Assembly: GCF_023155805.1 (NCBI RefSeq) | Contig: NZ_JAKNUW010000004.1 | Location: forward strand, 1-64,000 | Source of the DNA: Micrococcus lacusdianchii | GTDB lineage: Bacteria > Actinomycetota > Actinomycetes > Actinomycetales > Micrococcaceae | DNA: 64,000 bases | Direction of reading: 5' to 3' | Shown: positions 63,769 to 64,000 of the stretch, piece by piece | Layout of the letters: every line of letters starts with the position of its first letter | Numbering within the stretch: the first letter of the stretch is position 1 | The notes under the pieces: model-generated | What the model was told of the DNA's origin: nothing | Database searches by the model: none | What the model saw: the letters and a program-made list of their open reading frames with translations, nothing else | Program-made: the position numbers and the translations under genes

Positions 63769-64000
63769 ATGGCAAAGATCCTCGATGACATCACCCAGGC
63801 CGTCGGGCGGACCCCGCTGGTCCGCCTGAACTCCCTCACCAAGGACCTGCCCGGCGACGTCGCCGTCAAGGTGGAGTTCTACAACCCGGCCAACTCGGTC
63901 AAGGACCGGATCGGCGTCGCCATCGTGGACGCCGCGGAGCGGTCCGGGAAGCTCGCCCCCGGCGGCACCATCGTGGAGGGCACCTCCGGCAACACCGGCA
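63769..64000 (+). CDS. cysK: Cysteine synthase (O-acetylserine sulfhydrylase), 5' part
   Basis: Makes cysteine from O-acetylserine and sulfide, the step that uses the sulfide produced by the sulfur operon at 10-20 kb. The first 77 codons are visible. They include GRTPLVRLN, the PLP-lysine motif [11 protein letters not shown] and the phosphate-binding EGTSGNTG, which reaches the window edge. The ATG follows AGGAGG at 7 bases. The rest lies outside the window, where serine acetyltransferase (cysE) is often the neighbour. Confidence 0.95.
   Translation, partial: MAKILDDITQAVGRTPLVRLNSLTKDLPGDVAVKVEFYNPANSVKDRIGVAIVDAAERSGKLAPGGTIVEGTSGNTG

Overview
The window reads as chromosomal DNA from a very GC-rich actinobacterium, most likely Micrococcus or a close Micrococcaceae relative. 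The basis is gene content: an actinobacterial RNase E/G, the archaeal/eukaryal-like IleRS behind a translational T-box, a Rv2466c-like mycothiol-type DsbA protein, the clpP1-clpP2-clpX order, and glycosyltransferases of the lipomannan type. Identification to genus is inference. There are no transposases, integrases, phage genes or CRISPR arrays. This is core chromosome with a few local oddities.

Layout. 1-3.7 kb: RNase E/G (3' end off the window) and a VKOR-family protein. 3.7-9.9 kb: ndk, then the ileS-folC-DUF4233 operon with its T-box leader. 10-20.7 kb: a sulfur assimilation block on the minus strand (cbiX; sir-cysH-cysD-cysN; an ABC ATPase and permease; siroheme synthase; FprA). Together these reduce sulfate to sulfide, make the siroheme that Sir needs and supply its electron donor. 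20.7-27.2 kb: an SDR, valS, a 2'-5' RNA ligase-like protein, a photolyase-family protein without its iron-sulfur cysteines, and a DsbA-like protein. 27.2-31.8 kb: clpX, clpP2, clpP1, tig and tRNA-Pro. 31.8-35.1 kb: SDR, tRNA-Gly, a small unknown protein, a Nei2-type glycosylase and rpiB. 35.1-38.5 kb: a Baeyer-Villiger-type monooxygenase and hydrolase with a divergent IclR regulator. 38.6-47.2 kb: pepN, an OsmC-truncated-haemoglobin fusion, an unknown protein, tesB, ettA, ssb and tRNA-Arg. 47.2-53.5 kb: a DUF2079 membrane protein and three GT-C-type glycosyltransferases, probably for lipomannan. 53.5-56.5 kb: orn, tRNA-His, two decayed genes, def and apt. 56.5-64 kb: long-form gap, RNase P RNA, a hexapeptide acyltransferase, yaaA, an RNase HI-VOC fusion, a Zn-ribbon-family protein without its cysteines, a NIF3-like protein, msrA and the 5' end of cysK.

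Many genes overlap by ATGA or GTGA, implying translational coupling. At least ten genes have a TAnnnT hexamer 6-7 bases before the start codon, which predicts leaderless mRNAs. Most transcription units end in long GC-rich hairpins without a U-tract. The observations most worth following are the two domain fusions (OsmC-globin, RNase H-VOC), the cluster-less photolyase, the cysteine-less Zn-ribbon protein, and a T-box leader in which the mutually exclusive pairings can be read directly.
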